Shown here: positions 1 to 7,732 of the stretch, piece after piece | Numbering within the stretch: the first letter of the stretch is position 1 | How the letters are laid out: every line of letters starts with the position of its first letter | Assembly (NCBI GenBank): GCA_035547915.1 | Contig: DASZTS010000078.1 | Location: forward strand, 54,564 to 118,563 | Length of the DNA stretch: 64,000 nucleotides | Direction of reading: 5' to 3' | Source of the DNA: DASSFG01 sp035547915 | Lineage (GTDB): Bacteria; Planctomycetota; Planctomycetia; Pirellulales; JAICIG01 | Notes under the pieces: model-generated | Seen by the model: only the letters and a program-made list of their open reading frames with translations | Database searches by the model: none | Told to the model about the DNA's origin: nothing | Position numbers and translations under genes: made by a program

Positions 1-1470
1 ACCGACCACCTCGGTCGCTTCTCGCACGGCGATCTGCTTTTCGAGCATGATCGTCAGCCCCTCCATGACGCGCCGCTTCACCTCGGCCCGCAACTGGTCG
101 AGCAGCTTTTCGGCCTCTTCTTCCAGTTGCTCGCGGGCATATTTCAACGAATCGAGTGCCTGCTGCTGCATCTCGCTGGCCGGCTCGGCCTGCTGACTGC
201 CCAGGCGGCCTTCGGCACCCGACATGCTGCCGCTGGCCCGCATCAGTTCGCCGAGCGCGCCCGCGCCGGATTCGCCCAGGTCGCGTACGAGCTGCGTGAT
301 CCCCTCGTTGAGCTGTCGGTTCTGGGCCTGATCGCGTTGCATGGCCGCGAAATTGGCCTGCTTCAATTCTTCCTCGGCACGACGCAGCGCTTCGTCGGTC
401 TCGTCGCGTTCCTTTTCCAGGGCCGCGAGCGCCTCCTTTTCCGGCGGCAGGGCTTCGGCCGCGTGCTCCTTCTCCAACGACTCGGCCGCTGCGCCCATCT
501 TGCTCTCGGCGGCAGCCAGGTTTTCTGAGGTCTTACCCGCCTTTTTCGCCTCTTCGGCGAGAGCCTGGGCTCCGGCCCGCGTCTTGGCCTGCTCCTTGGC
601 CAGTTCCGCCGCCGGTGACTTCTTATTGTCGTTGTCGTCGGACGATTTCTTCTTGCCGGTCGGCGCTTCGTCGGCCGAGGGGGCGGGCACTTGTCCTTCG
701 GCGGGTGCTTGAGCTTCAGCCGGCGCTTGGTCGTCGCCCGCGGGTTGTCCCTCGGCCGGAGCTTGACCGTCGGGTGCTGGTTGCGCCTCGGGCGATTGGC
801 CGGCCTGCGCCAGTTTGCCGGTCGTGCCGATGTGGCCCTGCTGGCGGGCGATCAACTCGTCGAGCGTGGCCCGCTTCTTGCGCAGGCCCTCGACCTCTTT
901 CTGTTTTTCCGCGGTGGCCTGCGAATCGGTCTTTTCGCGGTCCTCCTCCTTGATCGCCTTGTCGAGGCGCCGCAGCGCTTCGCGGATCATCCGCAGCTTT
1001 TCGAGTTGCACCTGGAAATCGAGGTCGGTCGCCAACAACAGATCGTGCAGCCGTTGGAGTTTGGAGAGGAGCTGTTTCTCCTCGGTGGCCGCTTCGCTCA
1101 GGCTCAGCTTGCCGAGCATCTGCTGGGCATCTTTCATCTGATGCAGGATCAATTCCTCCCGCGCGAATTTCAAGCCGAGCATGAGCCGCGACGAGTTTTC
1201 CGGCTCGAGCGACTTGAGCGCTTCGGAGAGCCGGTACATCCGCTCTTCCAACTCCGTCATCTCGGCCGCGACCTTGGCCTGACCGAAGCTGAGCACTTCG
1301 CCGGGCGTGACGGGGTCGGTCCGCTTCTCGTTGTCGGACGACGACTTGGCGTCATCGGCGGCCCGCATCGCAGGCCCAGTAGGCGACAGCGACAACAACA
1401 TCGCCGCCAAGACGAGCGGCAGACGACCCGCGAACCCCCATCGCTTCGAACCGAATCGGGCAACTTGCAT
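1..1470 (-). CDS. Secreted coiled-coil protein, C-terminus cut by window edge
   Basis: The minus strand is open from an ATG at 1470 to the window edge, giving the first 490 residues of a longer protein. It starts with a basic stretch and a hydrophobic segment around residues 15-30 (LPLVLAAMLLSLS), which reads as a signal peptide, so the protein is probably exported. Residues about 60-210 and 290-490 are rich in heptad-like E/K/L/A/Q and look like long coiled coils. Between them (about 217-280) lies a linker dominated by Q, P, A, E and G. No catalytic motif is seen. Proteins of this type are common in planctomycetes and generally unassigned; a structural or envelope role is inference. The start was chosen because the signal-peptide-like segment follows it directly. 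The opposite strand is also largely open here, but that frame has no recognisable domain. Confidence 0.75.
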   Translation of the reverse strand, partial: MQVARFGSKRWGFAGRLPLVLAAMLLSLSPTGPAMRAADDAKSSSDNEKRTDPVTPGEVLSFGQAKVAAEMTELEERMYRLSEALKSLEPENSSRLMLGLKFAREELILHQMKDAQQMLGKLSLSEAATEEKQLLSKLQRLHDLLLATDLDFQVQLEKLRMIREALRRLDKAIKEEDREKTDSQATAEKQKEVEGLRKKRATLDELIARQQGHIGTTGKLAQAGQSPEAQPAPDGQAPAEGQPAGDDQAPAEAQAPAEGQVPAPSADEAPTGKKKSSDDNDNKKSPAAELAKEQAKTRAGAQALAEEAKKAGKTSENLAAAESKMGAAAESLEKEHAAEALPPEKEALAALEKERDETDEALRRAEEELKQANFAAMQRDQAQNRQLNEGITQLVRDLGESGAGALGELMRASGSMSGAEGRLGSQQAEPASEMQQQALDSLKYAREQLEEEAEKLLDQLRAEVKRRVMEGLTIMLEKQIAVREATEVVG

Positions 1471-2016
1471 GGCAATGTCTCCAGCCAACAAGCAACGGAT
1501 CTTGGTTTCTGTTTCTGCGCCCTGTCCGAAAACGGCTGGCGAGCGGAACCGCTCGAGCCGCGATGCCCGCTCTCGGACAGGCCCTTCATTTTCGTACCGC
1601 CGCACGGCCGATGCAACAATTCGGCGCCCGGCCCCGCGTTGCAGCACCGGGCCGGACCGCGTCGACCTTCGTCTGCGGCTTCGTCCATCAATCTACCGGC
1701 CAAACCGTGGTTTGCCTATCTGAGATACAAACGAAATGTCTTGTTCCGCCCCAGCCGGTTCGCGTTTCGCCGGAAGTTCGCAACAGCCTGGCTTGGGGGG
1801 CATAATTTCGCCGTTGCACGCGGCCACCCTTCGCCAGGTTCCGCGGCACACCCCGGCAAGCGGCCGGCTATGGTTGCAATTCGCCGGCGGCGACAGCGGC
1901 AAGCACGGCGGCGCCATTCTGCCCGGCTCGCTCCGGTGGCTATGGCGCGACTATCAACCGCCGGCCAAAAAGTGACGCGCTGGCCGGCGGCAAAGAGCGT
2001 GAGCGAAGCAACTTCC
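1471..2016. other. Intergenic stretch, no gene seen
   Basis: About 545 bases separate the coiled-coil gene from the GH57 gene; both read leftwards, so this holds the promoter of the former and the 3' flank of the latter. Short open frames exist on both strands but none has a ribosome-binding site plus protein-like composition. No clear hairpin with a T-run was found. Confidence 0.5.
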
Positions 2017-4215
2017 CTAGGCCTGCCACATCATGTTCTCGAACTCGGGCGACGGCACGAGCATGTCGATGACCCCTTCCTGCGGCACGCGATCGAGCGA
2101 CTGGTCCTGCTTGAGGAATTCCACGTAGAACTGCACCGGGTCGTCCGTCGAGAGAGCCAGGCTACGGAAGGGAATAGCCACCTCCAAGATGATATCGGCC
2201 GCGGCATGGACACCCGATTCGCTGACGGCCACGTCGTTGTGATAGAGCTGCAAGATCGGCTCTTGCCAGTTCGGGTGCGAGATGAGCAACTCGAAACCGG
2301 CCGGTTCGAGGAAGCCGATACGCAACGTATCGACATCGGCCAGCCGCTCGCGGGCCGTGCCACCGCGCGGGTCGAAGCGCAGCAGCAGGCGCTCGCCATC
2401 GAAACCGAAATAGAGCGCGGCCAGCCGGCTCTCGGCAACCATCGACATCGTGCCCCGCGAGCCACTGGGCAACCAACGGCCGGCGTTGATCCACTCGAAA
2501 TAGGTCCGCCGCCCATCGACCTTCACGTTCAGCAGGCTCGTGGGCTGTGTGTGCAAATGGGCCGCGCGTTGACCCATGCTGATCGGTCGGGCCAGCTCGG
2601 CGGGCGGCACGTCGCTCAGACGCGCGTAGACGTTCTGCAGGTGCTTGCGGAACAACCGGTCGAAGAGGGCGTCTTGCGCGCTGGAGTGCGAGTCGCCGAA
2701 CCACCAGAACCAATCGCTCCCCTCGGCGATGTAAAGCTCCGTCCAGGCCTGCTCGACTTGAAGGGCCGTCTTCTCGCCCGACTTGACAGCGGCCAGCAGG
2801 TGCTCCCTTGTCTGGTAGAGCAGGTCCCAGGCCCGGTTGCATTCGGGGTGGCCGATCCAGATACCGAAGTTGTGCTGGATCCAACTGCCGGCGAAGAGCG
2901 TGCCTATCTTGTCGGTCGCCGGGTGATCTTGCAGATAGTCACCCACGCGCACGGCATTGATTCGCGGGTGGGCCACCACGCGGCGGTAGAGCTGGCGCAG
3001 GAAATCGACGCCCGCGTTGGGATAATACTCCCAACAGTTCTCGCCATCGAGGATGATGCTCACCAGCGTCGGCCGCTGGCCGGCGTTGGCGCTCGTGGCG
3101 TGGCCGATGGCTTCCAGCTTACCGATGAAGTCGTCGACGGCGTGCTGTGCCTGATAGCGCTGATAATGGAAGCCGATCTGGTCGCTCATGGCGTGATCGC
3201 GGAACACGATCTCGAGTTGCTGTCCCTTCTCTTCGACCCGCCACGGCCGATAGAGCAGCTCGGGATGCCGTAAGAAGCCTTGGCCGTCGCGGGCCACCCA
3301 GCCATCGGTCGAGCCGGAGAGTATCTCTTCGTCGGTGGCGATCCAGCGGATGCCCGCCGCGGCCAGCATGGGAATCATCGGTTGGCAGACAGAGCCCTCC
3401 GAGGGCCACATCCCGCGCGGCTTCTCGCCGAACAGTTTCTCGTGACACTCGATCGCGCGGCGGACATGCTCGGCCGCATCCTCGGGATATCCTTCCAGCC
3501 GCTCGGGCAAGTTGACGTGCGGCATGGCCTGGCGGGCGAGCCGCTTGTCCCACAACAGCGGCATGATCGGATGATAGTACGGCGTGGTCGTCAACTCGAC
3601 CTGACCCGACTCGGCCAACTCGCGATGCAGCGGCACGACCTGGCGCAAGAGGTCCATCTGCTTGTCGAGCAGCCAGGCCTTCTGCTGCTCCGTCCAATTG
3701 CGCCCCTGGGCACGGAACTCGGCCAGATCGCGATCGACATCGAAGGCCAAGGGATGGATCCACGTCAGGTTCGACCAGCATTGCAAGTCGATCAGGTCGC
3801 GCTTGGTGAACCGTTTGGCCGCCCGCGTCGCGGGATCGACGGACAGCCCACGCTTCTGATAGAGCTCCAGGTAGCGCGGATAGGGACGGATCATCTGGTC
3901 GGGATGGACCATGAAAAAGTTGTCGAGCAGGTAGCAGAGATCCTGCTCCGACAGGCTGTCGGCCGGCGTGCGCGAGACACGCAGGTGCGTGTCCTCGTGG
4001 CCGCGGTCGGTGTACGCCAGCAACTGATCGAGCAGGCTGGGCACCAGGTTGATCGTGGCCCGGAACTCGGGCACTTCCTTGAGGAGCATGGCCATGCCCC
4101 AATAGTCCTTGGTGCCGTGCAACCGCACCCAAGGCATCGGATTCTCGCCCGCGACGTCGTCGGGGTAGTAGGGCTGATGTTGGTGCCAGAAGAAGGCCAG
4201 CGCGACGTCGTGCAT
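2017..4215 (-). CDS. Glycoside hydrolase family 57 (alpha-amylase/amylopullulanase type)
   Basis: The 732-residue product starts MHDVALAFFWHQHQPYY; the HQHQPYY block at the N-terminus is the first conserved GH57 motif. The predicted catalytic nucleophile is Glu273 in MWPSEGSV and the acid/base is Asp390 in LDGENCWEYY, matching the arrangement of GH57 amylopullulanase-type enzymes that cleave or transfer alpha-1,4/1,6 glucans with retention. The last ~150 residues look like a beta-sandwich carbohydrate-associated domain. No signal peptide is visible, so it probably acts in the cytoplasm on glycogen-like polymers. The frame stays open 25 codons upstream, but the ATG at 4213-4215 is preferred because GGAGG sits 7 bases before it and family proteins begin at this motif. 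The upstream region carries a 105-bp palindromic repeat. Exact substrate cannot be told from sequence. Confidence 0.9.
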   Translation of the reverse strand: MHDVALAFFWHQHQPYYPDDVAGENPMPWVRLHGTKDYWGMAMLLKEVPEFRATINLVPSLLDQLLAYTDRGHEDTHLRVSRTPADSLSEQDLCYLLDNFFMVHPDQMIRPYPRYLELYQKRGLSVDPATRAAKRFTKRDLIDLQCWSNLTWIHPLAFDVDRDLAEFRAQGRNWTEQQKAWLLDKQMDLLRQVVPLHRELAESGQVELTTTPYYHPIMPLLWDKRLARQAMPHVNLPERLEGYPEDAAEHVRRAIECHEKLFGEKPRGMWPSEGSVCQPMIPMLAAAGIRWIATDEEILSGSTDGWVARDGQGFLRHPELLYRPWRVEEKGQQLEIVFRDHAMSDQIGFHYQRYQAQHAVDDFIGKLEAIGHATSANAGQRPTLVSIILDGENCWEYYPNAGVDFLRQLYRRVVAHPRINAVRVGDYLQDHPATDKIGTLFAGSWIQHNFGIWIGHPECNRAWDLLYQTREHLLAAVKSGEKTALQVEQAWTELYIAEGSDWFWWFGDSHSSAQDALFDRLFRKHLQNVYARLSDVPPAELARPISMGQRAAHLHTQPTSLLNVKVDGRRTYFEWINAGRWLPSGSRGTMSMVAESRLAALYFGFDGERLLLRFDPRGGTARERLADVDTLRIGFLEPAGFELLISHPNWQEPILQLYHNDVAVSESGVHAAADIILEVAIPFRSLALSTDDPVQFYVEFLKQDQSLDRVPQEGVIDMLVPSPEFENMMWQA

Positions 4216-4255
4216 GATTCGTTCCTCCGTGGCACGTGGGTCTCGGGTTCTTTTT

Positions 4256-4364
4256 CTTAGAGCAAACCGACAAAACCGCATCGGGCTCAAAAAAATCGGG
4301 GTTTCACGGCCGATTTTTCGCGCACGGCGCTCGGACTTCCGAGTTTTGTCAGCCGCTCTTAGAG
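4256..4364. repeat. 105-bp imperfect palindromic repeat, copy 1
   Basis: The ends form an inverted repeat (AGAGC..ACCGACAAAAC against GTTTTGTC.GCCGCTCT) and the centre holds a second hairpin (AAAATCGG against CCGATTTT). A second copy of about 85% identity by eye lies at 11936-12039. It sits in the divergent gap between the GH57 and Rpn genes. Size and structure suggest a MITE- or REP-like non-autonomous element; this is inference. Confidence 0.8.
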
Positions 4365-4449
4365 TACGGTTTCGACCGCGCGACGCCTAGTCCGGACCCG
4401 ATGGGCGATGATGGCGACCCATTGGGCGCAGTGCGTTAGGATGTGACAC

Positions 4450-5334
4450 ATGAAACCGCAAAGCGATCCGAAGGTCGATTACGCCTTCAAGCACGTGTTC
4501 GGACGCGAGCAGGGTAGGGCCGCCCTGATGAGCCTGCTCGATGCCGTCTTGCAGCCCGCGGCCGGCCGGGAAATAGCCGGCCTCGAGCTGTTGAATCCGT
4601 TCAACGACAAGGAGACGCTGGACGACAAGCTGTCCATCCTCGACATCAAGGCACGGGATCAGAGCGGACGGCAGTTCAACGTCGAGATGCAGATGCTCGC
4701 CTACGGCGCCTTCCCACAGCGGGCGTTATACTACTGGTCGAGGTTGCACCAGTCGCAGTTGCAGGAGGGGATGAACTACCACGTCCTGCGCCCCACGATC
4801 GCCATCTGTTTCGTGGATACTTCCCTCTTCCCGGACGTGCCGGACCATCACTTGGTCTTCGAACTGCGAGAACGTCGTCACCAGACGCTCTTTACCGATC
4901 AATTGGCGGTGCATATTCTTGAATTGCCCAAGTTCGATAAGACCGTGGACGACCTGGCGACGCCCCTCGATCGCTGGTTGTTCTTCCTACGACATGCCCA
5001 AGACCTGGATGAGGAAGCCCTGCCCGAACCATTGGACGTGGCGGAGGTCCGCTGGGCACTGGGAGATCTGATCATGATTACGCAGAGTGACGAGGACCGC
5101 GAGCGTTACGAATCGCGACTCAAGATGCAGCGAGACGTCTACACGGCGCTGTTCGAGGCCCGCGAGGAGGGGCGTGCCGAAGGCCAGATCGCCCGAATCC
5201 AATCCTTCCAGCGACTATTGCGCGAGGAGGTCACGGCGCTGGAACAATTGCGCGCCCTGTCTCCGGTGGAGCTGGAGTCGCTCGCGGCTCGCCTGGAGAG
5301 CGAATTGAACGCGAAGCTGACCAACGGTTCGTAA
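4450..5334 (+). CDS. Rpn/PDDEXK_2 family nuclease-transposase
   Basis: The 294-residue product starts MKPQSDPKVDYAFKHVFG, the conserved opening of Rpn (recombination-promoting nuclease) / PD-(D/E)XK transposase proteins. The nuclease core is visible as LSILDIKARDQ (metal-binding Asp) followed by FNVEMQM, the E-x-Q half of the motif. The C-terminal third is charged and coiled-coil-like (EEGRAEGQ...), as is usual for the family. Known members are metal-dependent DNA endonucleases linked to RecA-independent recombination and horizontal transfer; roles in defence have also been proposed. It stands alone, transcribed opposite to its neighbours, just after a palindromic repeat. A weak AGGA lies about 8 bases before the ATG. 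It is intact, with no terminal inverted repeats seen around it. Confidence 0.88.
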   Translation: MKPQSDPKVDYAFKHVFGREQGRAALMSLLDAVLQPAAGREIAGLELLNPFNDKETLDDKLSILDIKARDQSGRQFNVEMQMLAYGAFPQRALYYWSRLHQSQLQEGMNYHVLRPTIAICFVDTSLFPDVPDHHLVFELRERRHQTLFTDQLAVHILELPKFDKTVDDLATPLDRWLFFLRHAQDLDEEALPEPLDVAEVRWALGDLIMITQSDEDRERYESRLKMQRDVYTALFEAREEGRAEGQIARIQSFQRLLREEVTALEQLRALSPVELESLAARLESELNAKLTNGS

Positions 5335-5341
5335 ACTGTCT

Positions 5342-7045
5342 TCAGGGCTGGCCGAGTTTCGAGGCGAACTCTACCAATAGGAACGGCCTGGGGCCGAAAC
5401 TTCGACGCCCGAACAGCTCAGTCGTCGGCTCAATCGCCCGGTCGGCGGGACCGGTCACAGTTAAATGGGCCATCCGAATCGAGCGCGTGCCCGGTCCGGG
5501 CAAACAGTAGACGCCAACGGTTGAAAGCGGAGCGGCGACCGGCAACGCGGGGCCGAGCACCGGCGACCAGCACGTGCCGTCGCAACTGAACCAGGCCCGC
5601 AGCATGCCGGCGGCGGAGACGAGCCTGAACCAGACACGTGCGGGGCAGAGGGGAGCGGGGCCCTCGGGCAATTGCACCAGTGAGGTTTCCTGCGAGGTGA
5701 GGGTAAAACAGACCTGGTCCGGCCCGTCGCCGGGCACAAAGGCCAAACGGTAGGCAGCCGACCCTTGGTCGCCGCACAGATAGACGCCGGTTCCCGGCAG
5801 CGGATCTTCCAACTCGAAGCAGACTTCGCGTAGCTCGCCCCCGGTGAGACACCGCGCGTGGGCATCGGCCTGGCTGTCTTCCGCCAGCAGTTCGACGCGA
5901 CCCGCCGGCAAGACGGTCCATTTGGCCCCCTCGGGCAACTCGTGTTGCCAGTCGCGGTCTGCCGGCACGCCCACGACCGCGGGCGCGTCTAGAGGCCGTG
6001 CGGCGGCGACGGCACCGTCGGCGAATTCCAAACCGTGTAATACCGCATCGCCTTCGAAGACGATCCAATCCGGCAGACCCGAGAACGGCGCCGCCAGCAG
6101 TTCGGTCTCACCGTGCGAGAGCACGATCCGCCCCTCGCGATAGCCCACGTCGATCGTGGCGGCGCCGAGTCGCGCCAGTTGCCCGTCGTCGTGCGCCGCC
6201 AGCGCCAGCCGTTCGGGCAAGGGTTGATTTGCCCGCCGCGCGGCCAGCCAGGCCGCCCACAACGGCCGCGGCTGCGCGAAGAATTCGAGGGTGACCGACG
6301 ATGGTCCGGCCGGCCGGTTGGCGCCCGCCGTGCCGAGAGGGTCGCCCGCTGTGTGCGAAAGATGAATTTTGAAGCGATCGTGATCGACGAGTTGGAGCCG
6401 CATACGCCCCGTTGCCGGCCAAGCGTGTCGCAAGACCTGCAAGCCGCGCAGAACCAATTCGGGCCGGTTGTCGACCGTCCGTTGCGATACATCGCCGGCG
6501 ACCGTTTCCAGCGAGCTTCGCCAGGCGGCCGCGTCGGCGTCGTCGGCAAAATACAGTTCGTCGCGCGGGTTGGGCGGCGCCGCCGCGGGCGGCACTGGTA
6601 TGCCGAGCGGGGTGCCAACCATAGCCTTTTGGCCGTCGTCGAAACCATTCACCAGCAGCGTGTCCGCCGGCTCGTCCGACGGGCTGGTGGGCTCGTCAAC
6701 GACGCGCTGGGCGATCGCGGGCGGGTTAGGAGCCTCGCCGCGCAGGGCAACGAGGGTACCGACGCTCACGCCGATCATCAAGGCCGTCGTCGAACCCCAG
6801 CCGAGCAACTTGGCCACGGTGCTTGTCGCCTGGATGGCGGCCGCTTTGGCCAGCAACAACTCGATGGGCAGGCGGAATTGGGCCACGCTCTGGTGCAGCG
6901 CCTGCTCGAGTCGCAGGCGCCCAGCCAGTGCCTCGCGCAAGGCCGGCGATTCTTTCAACCTCGCGCGGATCTCGGCCACTTCGGCGGCGCTCAACTCTTC
7001 GGGCGACCGCTCGTCGATCAGCTCGATCAGGCGTTCGTCGGTCAT
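5342..7045 (-). CDS. Membrane-anchored anti-sigma-like protein
   Basis: The 567-residue product has a cytoplasmic N-terminus of about 90 residues (MTDERLIELIDERSPEEL...), one transmembrane segment at roughly 92-112 (ALMIGVSVGTLVAL), and a long extracytoplasmic C-terminus of beta-strand-rich sequence including a laminin-G-like or jelly-roll-like stretch. Its ATG overlaps the stop codon of the upstream ECF sigma factor (ATGA), so the two are translationally coupled. This gene order and topology fit a membrane sensor that binds and holds the sigma factor, as in FecR/anti-sigma systems, but no zinc-binding H-x3-C-x2-C motif is present. The function is therefore inferred from context. The start at 7045 is chosen over an in-frame upstream ATG because of the ATGA coupling. 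Confidence 0.75.
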   Translation of the reverse strand: MTDERLIELIDERSPEELSAAEVAEIRARLKESPALREALAGRLRLEQALHQSVAQFRLPIELLLAKAAAIQATSTVAKLLGWGSTTALMIGVSVGTLVALRGEAPNPPAIAQRVVDEPTSPSDEPADTLLVNGFDDGQKAMVGTPLGIPVPPAAAPPNPRDELYFADDADAAAWRSSLETVAGDVSQRTVDNRPELVLRGLQVLRHAWPATGRMRLQLVDHDRFKIHLSHTAGDPLGTAGANRPAGPSSVTLEFFAQPRPLWAAWLAARRANQPLPERLALAAHDDGQLARLGAATIDVGYREGRIVLSHGETELLAAPFSGLPDWIVFEGDAVLHGLEFADGAVAAARPLDAPAVVGVPADRDWQHELPEGAKWTVLPAGRVELLAEDSQADAHARCLTGGELREVCFELEDPLPGTGVYLCGDQGSAAYRLAFVPGDGPDQVCFTLTSQETSLVQLPEGPAPLCPARVWFRLVSAAGMLRAWFSCDGTCWSPVLGPALPVAAPLSTVGVYCLPGPGTRSIRMAHLTVTGPADRAIEPTTELFGRRSFGPRPFLLVEFASKLGQP

Positions 7046-7677
7046 GAGCGTCGCTCCTTGCGCCGTTCGAGGCACTTCTTCAACGCCTGCCGGGCGCGAA
7101 ACATGAGCAGCTTCGCCGCCCCTTCGCTACGGCGCAGGCGGGCGCCGATCTCGGCCAGCCGCAACCGGCTGTTGTATTTCCAGTCGATGGCCTGCCGCGC
7201 GCTGTTCCCCAGCGAATCGAGGCATTCGGGCAACTGAGCGAGCAACTCGTCGACACGCTCGGTCTGCGGACCGGCCTGCTCTTCGACCTCCAAACACATC
7301 TCCGTCCAGCCGACTTCGCGACGGCGCCGTGTCTTACGCGCGTGCTCGTGCAGCAGGTTGCGGGCGATGCCGATGAGCCACGGCCCGACCATCGCCGAGC
7401 TATCGAAGCGGGCACGGGCGCCATAGCTGCGCAGAAAGACCTCCTGCGCGAGATCCTCGGCATCGGAAGCCTGTAACACGCGGGCCCGCAAATAGCCGTA
7501 GATCTGCCCCTGGTATCGCTCGACCAACGCGGCGAATGCCGCGCGGTCTCCGCTCTGTGCGGCCACGACCAGTTCTCGATCGCCCACAGTCGGGTCACTG
7601 CCGCTCACGGCACGGGCGCCGTCGCCCGCCACCGCTTCGCACTGGCCTATGGCCAAATCAACTTCATCGGTTGCCAT
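7042..7677 (-). CDS. ECF-type RNA polymerase sigma factor
   Basis: A 211-residue protein with the sigma-70 region 2 signature (FAALVERYQGQIYGYLRAR, then DAEDLAQEVFLRSY) at about residues 45-85 and a region 4-like helix-turn-helix near the C-terminus (LRLAEIGARLRRSEGAAKLLMFRAR). It directs RNA polymerase to a small regulon in response to a signal, presumably relayed by the membrane protein encoded immediately downstream with an overlapping ATGA. AGAGAAGG precedes the ATG at good distance. The first 30 residues are an extension not needed for the fold. The regulon cannot be told from the window. Confidence 0.9.
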   Translation of the reverse strand: MATDEVDLAIGQCEAVAGDGARAVSGSDPTVGDRELVVAAQSGDRAAFAALVERYQGQIYGYLRARVLQASDAEDLAQEVFLRSYGARARFDSSAMVGPWLIGIARNLLHEHARKTRRRREVGWTEMCLEVEEQAGPQTERVDELLAQLPECLDSLGNSARQAIDWKYNSRLRLAEIGARLRRSEGAAKLLMFRARQALKKCLERRKERRS

Positions 7678-7732
7678 GCCTTCTCTTCCGGAACGCCCCT
7701 ATTCTCCTTCACGAGCAGCCTACGAACAGGCT

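Noticed and set aside
691..3273. 860-codon plus-strand open frame
   Set aside because: It is the antisense of the coiled-coil and GH57 genes, whose domains and start sites are clear. It spans their intergenic gap without any domain.
4450..5334. Rpn gene as part of an insertion sequence bounded by the two 105-bp repeats
   Set aside because: The repeats are in the same orientation and 7.6 kb apart with unrelated housekeeping-type genes between them, so a simple transposon is unlikely.
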